A program made the translations under genes and the position numbers. Shown piece by piece: positions 9,342 through 18,608 of a stretch of 64,000 bases of DNA. The stretch is taken from assembly GCF_027213645.1 (NCBI RefSeq), contig NZ_JAPWGL010000001.1, positions 930,001-994,000 on the forward strand. Reading direction: 5' to 3'. Positions within the stretch are counted from its first letter, which is position 1. Each line of letters starts with the position of its first letter. This stretch comes from Pedobacter rhodius (GTDB taxonomy: Bacteria; Bacteroidota; Bacteroidia; Sphingobacteriales; Sphingobacteriaceae). The notes beneath the pieces are model-generated. The model was not told where the DNA came from, did not search any database, and saw nothing but the letters and a program-made list of their open reading frames with translations.

Positions 9342-10373
9342 TTAAAGCGACTTCCTTAAATTCAAATAAAAAGGAACATGTATTTTCTTCCTGATGTTAT
9401 TTAAAATACAATTTGCAGTTTCCGTACCCAGCATGGCAAAATCAGTAGAAATGGTTGTAATGCCGTTTAAAATAATTCGTTTCAGAGGTATCTCATTATA
9501 AGAGATTACGCCAACATCTTTACCAACTTCCATTTCCAGGGCAAGTAATCTTTCAATCAGTGTAACCAAATCATCTTCCATTAAACTGATGTAAACTTCA
9601 CCTTTGCCAATCTCTTCAATGATTATATTATCTACAACTTTATGATTAAAAGCATATTGCTGGCAAAATCTGTAAAAGCCATCCAAAATCTCTTTCGGGA
9701 AATAGGTATTTTTGGGGAAGATAATTTTTAAAGTATTGTATTTGGAAAGTGGTGTTAATGCCTGTTCAAGTGCATTGTAAATGTCCTGTGCAAAATTCTC
9801 ATAAACAGCTGCATATTCACCGGTAATTCCGGGAAGTAATTTGTCGAGAATAATTAATTTTTCTCTTGGAATGGCATTTATAATGTCCTGCGCTTTTTCA
9901 TCGCCTTCATTAAAATGAGGAATAATTACATAGTGTGTGTAACCATCTTTTTTATTATTCAGCAGGCTTTTAAAAAGAGAAAAATCGTTGTTGTAGATGT
10001 ATAAGTCAATTGCAGCCTGTTCGCCAATGGCTTTCGTAAAGGAATCGTATATAATTTTTTTATGTGTACTTAACTTATTAAATAGCAGACAAATTTTAAG
10101 TTTCCTTGAAAAATCGGTGTTAATTACAAAATAACCTTTGCCCGGAATGGATTCGATAACACCAAGTTTTCTTAACCGGCGGTAACCTTTTTCTGCAGTA
10201 TCTCTCGATATTTCTAAAACGAAACTCAATTCGTTTATAGAAGGCAGCATATTTCCATTTTGAATTTTTCCGGTTTCAATCGCATATAAAATCGTATTAA
10301 CTAACTGCTTATATTTAGGTGTAGCAGAATATTCATCTATAATAATATGGCTGATTAAATCTTCGGATTTCAA
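9342..10373 (-). CDS. GntR-family regulator with sugar-binding domain (AraR-like)
   Basis: 343 aa. Residues about 16-83 form a GntR winged helix-turn-helix (YKQLVNTILYAIETGKIQNG, LPSINELSFVLEISRDTAEKGYRRL, GVIESIPGKGYFV). The rest resembles the LacI/periplasmic-binding fold used by AraR-type regulators to sense sugars. It lies upstream of araB on the same strand and divergent from rhaT, so it may control the arabinose operon, the rhamnose operon or both. A -7 box (TATATTTG on the minus strand, 10394-10401) precedes the ATG. DNA target and ligand are inferred. Confidence 0.85.
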   Translation of the reverse strand: MKSEDLISHIIIDEYSATPKYKQLVNTILYAIETGKIQNGNMLPSINELSFVLEISRDTAEKGYRRLRKLGVIESIPGKGYFVINTDFSRKLKICLLFNKLSTHKKIIYDSFTKAIGEQAAIDLYIYNNDFSLFKSLLNNKKDGYTHYVIIPHFNEGDEKAQDIINAIPREKLIILDKLLPGITGEYAAVYENFAQDIYNALEQALTPLSKYNTLKIIFPKNTYFPKEILDGFYRFCQQYAFNHKVVDNIIIEEIGKGEVYISLMEDDLVTLIERLLALEMEVGKDVGVISYNEIPLKRIILNGITTISTDFAMLGTETANCILNNIRKKIHVPFYLNLRKSL

Positions 10374-10393
10374 AACGGTGGATTTATTTTTTC

Positions 10394-10401
10394 CAAATAT
10401 A
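10394..10401 (-). promoter_or_regulatory. Putative -7 box for the GntR-family regulator
   Basis: Minus-strand TATATTTG fits the Bacteroidota -7 consensus TAnnTTTG and lies about 20 bp upstream of the ATG at 10373. A clear -33 TTG at normal spacing was not found. On the plus strand the same gap has a weaker match TACATTCG at 10460-10467 before rhaT. Confidence 0.4.
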
Positions 10402-10491
10402 ACAAATCACATTTCTTATTAGCATGACAGTACATAACAGTTAAGTTTATTTCAATTTCTACATTCGAAAACCAAATATAAAACCAATACT

Positions 10492-11583
10492 ATGCAAGCA
10501 ATTTTAGGCGTAATTTTTCATTTTATCGGCGGGTTTGCCTCCGGGAGCTTCTACATTCCTTATAAAAAAGTTAAAGGCTGGGCCTGGGAAAGCTATTGGA
10601 TTGTTGGTGGTATCTTTTCCTGGTTAATTGTACCGCCTTTAGCTGCATTCTTAACCGTTCCAAACTTTACAGATATTATTGCAGGTACGAGTGGCAGCAT
10701 ATTATTATTAACCTATTTTTTTGGTGTTCTCTGGGGTATCGGCGGTTTAACTTATGGTTTAGGCGTTCGTTATTTGGGCGTTTCGCTCGGCAGTAGCATT
10801 ATCCTTGGCTTATGTATGGTATTAGGGTCGATTTTACCATCTATTTATTTCGATTTCTTTCCGCAAGCAGGCAAGGATACTTTTACCATGTTTATTACAA
10901 CTGATTGGGGAAGAATGGTATTGCTTGGACTTTTAGTCTGTGTTTTAGGAATTATTATCTGTGGTAAAGCAGGTACTATGAAAGAAAAAGAGATAAAAGC
11001 AGATGTAACCGACCCTCATGGAATGGAAGTTAAAACTGAATTTAAATTTGGTTTAGGCTTATTTGTAGGGATTGTTTCCGGCGTTTTAAGTGCCTGCTTC
11101 AACTTCGGCATCGAAGCCGGAAAACCAATGGCCGATGCTGCAAATGCAATATGGAAAGCCACTAATCCTTCAGAAAACGGAAATTTTCTTTTTCAGAATA
11201 ATGTAACTTATATCATTGTGCTCTGGGGTGGTTTAACCACAAATTTTATCTGGTGTATGGTTTTAAATGCCAGGAATAAAACTTTTGGCGATTATACCAA
11301 AGCAAGTACTCCATTATTAAAAAACTACATTTTTTCTGCACTGGCAGGTACCACATGGTTTCTTCAATTTTTCTTCTACGGAATGGGCGAAAGCAAAATG
11401 GGCAATGGTGCCAGTTCGTGGATTTTGCACATGGCCTTCATCATTTTAATAGCGAATGTTTGGGGCTTGGTTTTAAAAGAATGGAAAGGCGTTTCGAAAA
11501 AAACCTTAACCACAGTTTTAGTCGGTATCCTCACCATCATTGCTTCCGTATTAATTGTGGGATATGGTAATTCAATTAAATAA
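10492..11583 (+). CDS. rhaT: L-rhamnose:H+ symporter
   Basis: 363-aa inner-membrane transporter of the RhaT family (E. coli RhaT is 344 aa). Ten or so hydrophobic segments; the N-terminus GVIFHFIGGFASGSFYIPYK and the segment GIGGLTYGLGVRYLGVSLGS are characteristic. It is the first gene of the rightward rhamnose operon and sits 118 bp from the divergent GntR regulator. The next gene starts 27 bp after its stop. Confidence 0.95.
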   Translation: MQAILGVIFHFIGGFASGSFYIPYKKVKGWAWESYWIVGGIFSWLIVPPLAAFLTVPNFTDIIAGTSGSILLLTYFFGVLWGIGGLTYGLGVRYLGVSLGSSIILGLCMVLGSILPSIYFDFFPQAGKDTFTMFITTDWGRMVLLGLLVCVLGIIICGKAGTMKEKEIKADVTDPHGMEVKTEFKFGLGLFVGIVSGVLSACFNFGIEAGKPMADAANAIWKATNPSENGNFLFQNNVTYIIVLWGGLTTNFIWCMVLNARNKTFGDYTKASTPLLKNYIFSALAGTTWFLQFFFYGMGESKMGNGASSWILHMAFIILIANVWGLVLKEWKGVSKKTLTTVLVGILTIIASVLIVGYGNSIK

Positions 11584-11610
11584 ATTTTAAAAAGTAAAAT
11601 ATCAATATAG

Positions 11611-13731
11611 ATGTCTGTTAAAGAAACAAATTATAAGTACGTAAGTTACTTATGGGATGAAGAAGAGGCTGCAAAATTAGCCGGAGATGAAGTAGCATTG
11701 TTAATCTACCGCTCTAATTTATTGGGTGCCGATTTGCGTTTAACCAATTATGGCGGTGGCAATACGTCGTGTAAATTATTAGAAAAAGATCCGCTTACAG
11801 GTTCAGAAACTGAAGTAATGTGGGTTAAAGGTTCGGGTGGCGATTTGGGTACATTAAAGAAAAGCGGCTTGGCTGCGCTTTATGTAGATAGGTTGCGACG
11901 CCTGAAAAATATTTATCGTGGTGTAGAACATGAAGATGAAATGGTTGAACTGTTTAACCACTGTATTTTTGATTTAAGTTCGAAAGCACCTTCAATTGAT
12001 ACGCCTTTACACGGATTTTTACCTTTTGCGCATATCGACCATTTGCATCCTGATGCGGCGATAGCAATTGCGGCAGCAAAAGACGGGAAAAAAATAACCG
12101 AAGAATTATTCGGCGGAACAATCGGCTGGGTGGAATGGAAAAAACCTGGTTTTGAGTTAGGTTTAACTTTGAAAAAATGTTTAGATGAAAATCCGGGAAT
12201 TCGTGGAATTATGTTGGGTTCTCACGGTTTATTTACCTGGGGCAATACGGCTTACGAAAGTTACATCAATACTTTAGATGTTATTGAAATCTGTTCTGAT
12301 TATTTAGCACAGAACTATGGTAAAAAAGCTCCGGTTTTCGGCGGACAAAAAATAGAAAGTGCCGAAGCGGATAAACGCAAGAAACAAGCTGCAACATTAG
12401 CACCCGTTTTACGTGGATTATGTTCTTCAAAACAACACATGATTGGTCATTTTACAGATGATGTGCGTGTTTTGGAATTCATTAACTCAAATGATTTAAA
12501 TCGCCTGGCACCGATGGGTACCAGTTGCCCTGACCACTTTTTGAGAACTAAAATCAGTCCGCTGGTTTTAACACTTGCGGCAGATGCAGACTTATCAGAT
12601 ACAAAAGCTTTAAAGGAAACTTTAGAGCCTTCTTTCGAGGCATACCGGGCAATGTACACCGATTATTATGAAACTTGTAAACATCCGAATAGTCCGGCAA
12701 TACGCGATACCAACCCGGTAGTGATTTTATATCCCGGAATCGGGATGTTTACCTTTTCGAAAGATAAACAAACGGCAAGGGTAGCTGCAGAATTCTACAT
12801 CAACGCCATTAATGTGATGAAAGGAGCTGAAGCCATTTCAGAATATACTTCGTTGCCGCATCAGGAAGCTTTTAATATTGAATACTGGTTGTTGGAAGAA
12901 GCAAAATTGCAACGCATGCCAAAACCAAAACCACTAACCGGCAAAATTGCTTTAATTACAGGTAGTGCCGGTGGAATTGGTAAAGCAATAGCGAAAAAAT
13001 TTGTTGCGGAAGGCGGTGTAGTGATTTTAAACGACATGAATGCGGAACGTTTAACAGCTGCCGGACAAGAATTCGCAGCCCAGTTCGGTAAAGATTCTTA
13101 CAGCATGGCAATTTTAAATGTGACCAGTCAGGAAGATATCAATGCTGCTTTCGATTCGGCTGCATTGGCTTTCGGTGGTATTGATATTGTAGTTAACAAC
13201 GCAGGTTTGTCCATTTCGAAAACAATTGGCGACCATACCGAGAAAGATTGGGATTTATTGTATGATGTTTTAGTTAAAGGCCAGTTTTTTATCACACAGG
13301 CAGCAACAAATACCATGCAAAAGCAAAATATTGGCGGCGATATCATTAATATTGTAAGTAAGAATGCCCTGGTTAGCGGGCCAAATAATGCCGGTTATGG
13401 AAGTGCAAAGGCCGCTCAATTGCATTTAAGCAGGTTAAATGCTGCGGAATTAGGTACCGATAACATCCGTGTTAACGTCGTAAATCCCGATGCGGTAATC
13501 AGCGATAGCAACATCTGGGCTGGTGGCTGGGCAGAGGGCCGGGCTAAGGCATACGGCATTACCGTTGCTGAATTGCCGGCATATTACGCAAAGCGGACTT
13601 TGTTAAATCAAATTATTTTACCTGATGATATTGCAAATGCATGTTTCGCATTCGTTGGCGGCTTACTGCAGAAATCGACCGGAAACGTTTTAAACGTTGA
13701 TGGTGGCGTTGCTATGGCATTTGTGAGATAA
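11611..13731 (+). CDS. rhaEW: Bifunctional rhamnulose-1-phosphate aldolase / L-lactaldehyde dehydrogenase
   Basis: 706-aa fusion. Residues about 20-430 are a class II aldolase/adducin domain (NYGGGNTSCK, HGFLPFAHIDHLHPDA with zinc-type histidines, LGSHGLFTWG) that splits L-rhamnulose-1-P into DHAP and L-lactaldehyde. Residues about 440-706 are an SDR domain (ITGSAGGIGKAI, NNAGLSI, and a complete YGSAK catalytic motif) assigned to lactaldehyde oxidation. The two-domain enzyme is the known alternative to RhaD in many bacteria. The gene lies between the transporter and the isomerase, and lactate made here can be used by the LldD-like enzyme at the operon end. Confidence 0.94.
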   Translation: MSVKETNYKYVSYLWDEEEAAKLAGDEVALLIYRSNLLGADLRLTNYGGGNTSCKLLEKDPLTGSETEVMWVKGSGGDLGTLKKSGLAALYVDRLRRLKNIYRGVEHEDEMVELFNHCIFDLSSKAPSIDTPLHGFLPFAHIDHLHPDAAIAIAAAKDGKKITEELFGGTIGWVEWKKPGFELGLTLKKCLDENPGIRGIMLGSHGLFTWGNTAYESYINTLDVIEICSDYLAQNYGKKAPVFGGQKIESAEADKRKKQAATLAPVLRGLCSSKQHMIGHFTDDVRVLEFINSNDLNRLAPMGTSCPDHFLRTKISPLVLTLAADADLSDTKALKETLEPSFEAYRAMYTDYYETCKHPNSPAIRDTNPVVILYPGIGMFTFSKDKQTARVAAEFYINAINVMKGAEAISEYTSLPHQEAFNIEYWLLEEAKLQRMPKPKPLTGKIALITGSAGGIGKAIAKKFVAEGGVVILNDMNAERLTAAGQEFAAQFGKDSYSMAILNVTSQEDINAAFDSAALAFGGIDIVVNNAGLSISKTIGDHTEKDWDLLYDVLVKGQFFITQAATNTMQKQNIGGDIINIVSKNALVSGPNNAGYGSAKAAQLHLSRLNAAELGTDNIRVNVVNPDAVISDSNIWAGGWAEGRAKAYGITVAELPAYYAKRTLLNQIILPDDIANACFAFVGGLLQKSTGNVLNVDGGVAMAFVR

Positions 13732-14030
13732 CAATAGCCTTGGTTTGTGAGGATACAGTCCATGGATATAAGACAAAAGAAAATAATTGAAATATTAGCC
13801 CGGTTTGTGTCCTCACAGGCCGATACAAAATAAATATTGTGAAGCTAAATGAATTAGGACTGAAAATTTCCTGAATAATGTTAAAAATTAGTTTTAGTAA
13901 GTTGTTTCGAAAAGGCCTGCAGCTCATCGCAGGCCGAAATAACTTTTAAAGCAAAGTGGCGCATTCACAACAAGAATAAAATATTACCTAACCTCAGTTT
14001 GTTTATACAAGCTGTTAATAGAACAGACCC
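13732..14030. repeat. Intergenic stretch with hairpins inside the rha operon
   Basis: No gene. TGTGAGGATAC (about 13747) and GTGTCCTCACA (about 13807) are inverted partners, and CCGGTTTGTGTCCTCACAG also occurs in the 222-bp array at 17961-18589. A second perfect stem GGCCTGC (13914-13920) / GCAGGCC (13929-13935) follows. It may reduce transcription into rhaI, but no U-tract terminator is evident. Confidence 0.55.
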
Positions 14031-15314
14031 ATGAATATTGAGCAGAACCAAATAGAAAAACATAACGACGCCCTGTTAACTTCGCATCAGCGTAAAATCA
14101 GCTTTTTAAAGGAAGAATGGTCGCATATTGATTTAGAAAATGTAATCCAAAAACTTGTTGATTTTCAAATCGCAATTCCGAGCTGGGCATTGGGTACCGG
14201 TGGAACACGTTTCGGCCGTTTTGCAATTACGGGTGGCGAGCCACGAACCATTGAAGAAAAAATTGAAGATGTAGGCTTACTTCATGCATTAAATGGTGCG
14301 AGCGGTGCTATTTCTTTGCATATTCCATGGGATATTCCACAAAATGCCGGGGCTTTAAAAAGCCTTGCCGCTGGTTATGGTCTGAAATTCGATGCCATGA
14401 ACTCGAATACTTTTCAAGACCAGGCAGGTGCCGCACATAGTTATAAGTTTGGCTCTTTACAAAATGTAAATAAAGCTATCCGCAAGCAGGCAATCGAACA
14501 TAATATTGAAGTTATAAAACATGGTATTGCGTTAGGTTCTGACGCATTAACGGTTTGGCTTGCCGATGGTTCTTGCTTTCCCGGTCAGCTGAACTTCCGT
14601 AAAGCATTTGAAAATACTTTAGAGAGTTTGCATGAAATTTATGCTGCATTGCCAGAAGACTGGAAAATGTTTGTTGAGTATAAAGCCTTCGAGCCAAATT
14701 TCTATTCAACCACGGTGGGCGATTGGGGGCAATCGCTTCTTTATGCGTCTAAACTTGGCAAAAAAGCATATACATTGGTCGATTTAGGTCACCATTTGCC
14801 GAATGCGAATATCGAACAAATTGTGTCGCTACTTTTAATGGAAGGCAAACTAGGTGGTTTCCACTTTAACGATTCTAAATACGGTGATGATGATTTAACC
14901 GCCGGAAGCATAAAACCTTATCAACTTTTCTTAATTTTTAACGAATTGGTTGAAGGAGTGGATGCAAAGGGAATGAATCATGCTAAAGATTTAGGCTGGA
15001 TGATAGATGCTTCACATAACGTAAAAGATCCGTTAGAAGATTTATTACAATCTGTTGAAGCCATTATGATTGCTTACGCGCAAGCATTATTAGTGGATAG
15101 AAAAGCTTTAAATGCTGCTCAAGACAATAATGATGTGGCGAAGGCACAGGAGATTTTACAAAATACCTTCCGCAGTGATTTAAGAGCTTTAGTTGCTGAA
15201 GCCCGGTTAAGGGCAAATGCGGCTTTATCGCCGATTAATTTATACCGTGAACTTAGCGTTCGCCAGAATTTAGTAAAAGACAGGGGCTTAGGAACCGTTG
15301 CTACAGGTTTATAA
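14031..15314 (+). CDS. rhaI: L-rhamnose isomerase, RhaI type
   Basis: 427 aa, close to the 430 aa of the Pseudomonas stutzeri-type L-rhamnose isomerase and unlike the E. coli RhaA type. TIM-barrel sugar isomerase using Mn2+/Co2+. Metal and substrate regions visible are MFVEYKAFEPNFYSTTVGDW, VDLGHHLPNANIE and GGFHFNDSKYGDDDL. Converts L-rhamnose to L-rhamnulose. It stands 299 bp after rhaEW and 19 bp before the kinase. Members of this family also isomerise some rare sugars, so substrate range may be wider. Confidence 0.93.
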   Translation: MNIEQNQIEKHNDALLTSHQRKISFLKEEWSHIDLENVIQKLVDFQIAIPSWALGTGGTRFGRFAITGGEPRTIEEKIEDVGLLHALNGASGAISLHIPWDIPQNAGALKSLAAGYGLKFDAMNSNTFQDQAGAAHSYKFGSLQNVNKAIRKQAIEHNIEVIKHGIALGSDALTVWLADGSCFPGQLNFRKAFENTLESLHEIYAALPEDWKMFVEYKAFEPNFYSTTVGDWGQSLLYASKLGKKAYTLVDLGHHLPNANIEQIVSLLLMEGKLGGFHFNDSKYGDDDLTAGSIKPYQLFLIFNELVEGVDAKGMNHAKDLGWMIDASHNVKDPLEDLLQSVEAIMIAYAQALLVDRKALNAAQDNNDVAKAQEILQNTFRSDLRALVAEARLRANAALSPINLYRELSVRQNLVKDRGLGTVATGL

Positions 15315-15333
15315 TTTAAAGAGGGGATAAAAA

Positions 15334-16719
15334 ATGCCAAAAACCGTTGTCGCGATATTTGATGTAGGTAAAACAAATAAAAAATTGTTTCTGATTGATG
15401 AACATTATAACATCGTTTATGAGCGTTCGGCTCGTTTTGTAGAAACAAAAGATGAAGATGGTGAGCCTTGTGAGAATCTCGAAAGTTTGCGTTCTTCGGT
15501 TTACGATTCTTTAAATCAAGTGTTACAGTTAAGGGAATACGATATTAAAGCCATTAACTTTTCAACTTATGGTGCCAGTTTCGTTTACCTGGATGAAAAA
15601 GGTAATCCGCTTACACCACTTTATAATTACCTGAAAGAATATCCTGAAGCGCTAAAAAAAGAATTCTATGAAACCTATGGCGGTGAAGAGAAAATTTCTT
15701 TAGAAACGGCTTCACCCGTTTTAGGAAGTTTAAATTCGGGGATGCAGCTTTACCGGTTAAAAAAGGAAAAACCCGAAATATTTGCCAAGGTTAAGTATGC
15801 TTTGCATTTGCCTCAATATTTAAGTTACCTGATTACCGGTAAACCAGTCGCAGATATCACCAGTATTGGTTGTCATACACAGTTGTGGAATTTTGAGAAA
15901 AATGAATACCACAGCTGGGTTTTGAAAGAAGAACTGGATAAAAAATTTGGCAAATTTACACCTGCCGATTCAAGCCTGGAAACGAACTTTCAATCGCATC
16001 ATGTAAAAGTTGGTGTAGGCCTGCACGACAGTTCAGCCGCCTTAATCCCTTACCTGGCCAATTTTTCGGTTCCATTTGTATTGCTTTCTACCGGAACCTG
16101 GTGCATCAGTTTAAACCCCTTTAACCAGGAAACATTAACCGAAAAAGAGCTTAAACAAGATTGCCTTTGCTACATGCATTACAAAGGAAAAGCCGTTAAA
16201 GCATCCAGGATTTTTGCAGGTTATGAACATGAAATTCAGTTAAAGCGTATTGCTGATCATTTCGATAGGGCAGCTTATATTTTTAAACACCTGAAATTTA
16301 ACCCGGGGATGATTCTGAACCTCGCGAATAAAATCCCGGAAAATGCGCTGCTGCAAACTGAATTTTTGGCAAATTCTGCATTTCCTGACAGAGATTTAAG
16401 TCTTTTCAAAAATGCAGAGGAAGCTTATCACCAGTTAATTTTTGATTTAGTTAAGCAACAGGTATATTCGCTGAAATTAATCTTAAATCAGGGTGTTAAA
16501 AGAATTTTTGTTGATGGGGGCTTCGGTAAAAATGCAATTTATATGCATTTACTTGCTACAGCAATTCCTGATATTGAAGTTTATGCTTCATCTGTATCTC
16601 AGGCAACCGCAATTGGAACGGCACTCGCAATTAATGATGCATGGAATGAAAATGCGGCGCCAACTGATATGATTCAATTAAAATATTATTCTGCTATTCA
16701 ACGTAGTACCCAATTTTAA
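15334..16719 (+). CDS. rhaB: Rhamnulokinase-like FGGY carbohydrate kinase
   Basis: 461-aa FGGY kinase. The N-terminal motif AIFDVGKTNKKLFLID is the phosphate-1 loop; INFSTYGASFVYLDE, VGVGLHDSSAALIPYL and LLSTGTWCISLNPF are conserved kinase segments; IFVDGGFGKNAIYMHLLA is the C-terminal ATP-site motif. Placed between the isomerase and the lactate dehydrogenase, it most likely phosphorylates L-rhamnulose to the 1-phosphate used by the aldolase fusion. Related FGGY kinases use L-fuculose, so the assignment rests on operon context. Confidence 0.88.
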   Translation: MPKTVVAIFDVGKTNKKLFLIDEHYNIVYERSARFVETKDEDGEPCENLESLRSSVYDSLNQVLQLREYDIKAINFSTYGASFVYLDEKGNPLTPLYNYLKEYPEALKKEFYETYGGEEKISLETASPVLGSLNSGMQLYRLKKEKPEIFAKVKYALHLPQYLSYLITGKPVADITSIGCHTQLWNFEKNEYHSWVLKEELDKKFGKFTPADSSLETNFQSHHVKVGVGLHDSSAALIPYLANFSVPFVLLSTGTWCISLNPFNQETLTEKELKQDCLCYMHYKGKAVKASRIFAGYEHEIQLKRIADHFDRAAYIFKHLKFNPGMILNLANKIPENALLQTEFLANSAFPDRDLSLFKNAEEAYHQLIFDLVKQQVYSLKLILNQGVKRIFVDGGFGKNAIYMHLLATAIPDIEVYASSVSQATAIGTALAINDAWNENAAPTDMIQLKYYSAIQRSTQF

Positions 16720-16732
16720 TACATTAATAAAA

Positions 16733-17881
16733 ATGAGCTGGAAATATAATACGGATTACCCTTCGGTAGATGATTTACGGAATAAGGCAAAATCCAAAAT
16801 GCCCCGTTTCGCTTTTGAATATCTTGATGGGGGGTGTAATGAAGACGTTAATCTTTTTCGTAATACCGCCGACATCAGAGATTTAGAATTACTGCCTTTT
16901 TACATCAGAAATTTTAAGGAAGTATCATTAAAAACACAACTTTTTGGACATACTTATGATGCACCCTTTGGAATTGCCCCGGTTGGTTTACAAGGATTAA
17001 TCTGGCCGAATGCTCCTGAAATTTTAGCTAAAGCAGCTTTTGAACATAATGTTCCTTTCGTTTTGAGTACGGTAAGCACTTCATCTATTGAAAGGATTAT
17101 GGAAATTACGGAAGGAAATGCCTGGTATCAATTGTATCATCCGGCAGAAAGCCAAATCACAGATGATATCATCAACCGTGCAGAAGCCTCAGGATGTAAG
17201 GTACTTGTCATTCTTTGTGATGTGCCGAGTTTTGGTTTTCGTCCGAGAGATATCCGTAATGGTTTGGCCATGCCGCCAAAAATGTCGGTAAGAAATATGC
17301 TTCAAATTTGTGGCAGACCGGAATGGGCCTTGAGAACACTTTTCCACGGACAACCGGCTTTTGAAACCATGAAACCTTACATGCCAAAAGGATTAAACAT
17401 GAAACAGCTTGGATTGTACATGAATAAAACTTTTTCAGGTAGATTAAATGCTGAAAGGATTTCTTCAATTCGCGATAAATGGAAAGGTAAGCTGGTTTTA
17501 AAAGGGGTTGCAACTGAAGAAGATGCGCAAATGGCTGTTCAGTTAGGTTTGGATGGTATTATCGTTTCTAACCACGGTGGAAGACAATTAGATGCCGGTC
17601 AATCTTCTATTAAACCCCTAATTCAGATTGCCCCGAAATTCAAAGATAAATTAACTGTAATGATGGACAGTGGCTTACGCTCTGGTCCTGATGTAGCCCG
17701 TAGTATTGCTGCCGGTGCTGATTTTACGTTTTTAGGCAGAACATTTATGTATGGTGTTGGTGCCTTGGGCAATGCGGGTGGCAATCACACTATCGGTATG
17801 CTCAAAACTCAACTTAAACAAGTTATGGACCAGGTTGGCTGCGAAAGGGTAGAGGATTTACCGAAGCATTTGTCTACGTAA
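16733..17881 (+). CDS. lldD: FMN-dependent alpha-hydroxy-acid (L-lactate) dehydrogenase
   Basis: 382-aa TIM-barrel flavoenzyme of the lactate/glycolate oxidase family. Conserved features are FAFEYLDGG, PFGIAPVGLQG, WYQLYHP, the catalytic block VSNHGGRQLD with His and Arg, and MMDSGLRSGPDVARSIAAGADF for FMN phosphate binding. It follows the kinase by 13 bp and closes the rhamnose operon. L-lactate formed from lactaldehyde by the RhaEW SDR domain is the probable substrate, giving pyruvate. Glycolate or another hydroxy acid remains possible. Confidence 0.9.
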   Translation: MSWKYNTDYPSVDDLRNKAKSKMPRFAFEYLDGGCNEDVNLFRNTADIRDLELLPFYIRNFKEVSLKTQLFGHTYDAPFGIAPVGLQGLIWPNAPEILAKAAFEHNVPFVLSTVSTSSIERIMEITEGNAWYQLYHPAESQITDDIINRAEASGCKVLVILCDVPSFGFRPRDIRNGLAMPPKMSVRNMLQICGRPEWALRTLFHGQPAFETMKPYMPKGLNMKQLGLYMNKTFSGRLNAERISSIRDKWKGKLVLKGVATEEDAQMAVQLGLDGIIVSNHGGRQLDAGQSSIKPLIQIAPKFKDKLTVMMDSGLRSGPDVARSIAAGADFTFLGRTFMYGVGALGNAGGNHTIGMLKTQLKQVMDQVGCERVEDLPKHLST

Positions 17882-17960
17882 GTCGTTATGCCCAATTTAA
17901 TTGGGAATCTTAAGCGGTAAATTGCCCGCATTAGGCATTAAGATTTCCGCCTGCACTTAC

Positions 17961-18589
17961 TCACAGCGTCGTCATTTCGCGCGCAGCCGATAAATCTTTG
18001 TTTCCCGGTTTGTGTCCTCACAGACCGGTAATAATGCATCAAAACTTATGGTCTGTGGAGACACAGATCATGACAAGATTCCCGCCTGCGTGAGGTCAGC
18101 ATTAATGGAAATGTTATACGATTGAATCGTAATGTTATTTCTGCACTCGTTAGAAACGAGCGCAAGTTGCATGTACACTTACTCACAACGTCGTCATTTC
18201 GAGCGCAGCCGAGAAATCTTTGTTTCCCGGTTTGTGTCCTCATAGACCGGGAATAATGCATCAAAACTTATGGTCTGCGGAGACACAGGCCATGGACGAG
18301 ATTCCGCTTGCGTGGAACCAGCATTAATAGAATTGTTATACGATTGAATCGTAATGCTATTTCTGCACTCGTTAGAAACGAGCGCAAGCTGTATTTACAC
18401 TTACTCACAGCGTCGTCATTTCGAGCGCAGCCGAGAAATCTTTTTTTCCGGTTTGTGTCCTCACAGACCGGGAATAATGCATCAAAACTTATGGTCTGCG
18501 GAGACACAGACCATGGACAAGGATCCTGCCTGCGTGGGACCAGCCTTAATAGAATTGTTATACGATTGAATCGTAATGCTATTTCTGCA
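17961..18589. repeat. 222-bp tandem repeat, 2.8 copies
   Basis: Units start at 17961, 18183 and 18405, exactly 222 bp apart. Each begins TCACAGCGTCGTCATTTCG and contains CCGGTTTGTGTCCTCACAGACCGG-type palindromes, AATAATGCATCAAAACTTATGGTCTG, GTTATACGATTGAATCGTAA and CACTCGTTAGAAACGAGCG. The last copy breaks after ATTTCTGCA at 18589. Open frames here on both strands only restate the repeat. Flanking 17882-17960 and 18590-18608 hold no gene. Confidence 0.93.
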
Positions 18590-18608
18590 GACACAGACCA
18601 TAAACTAA

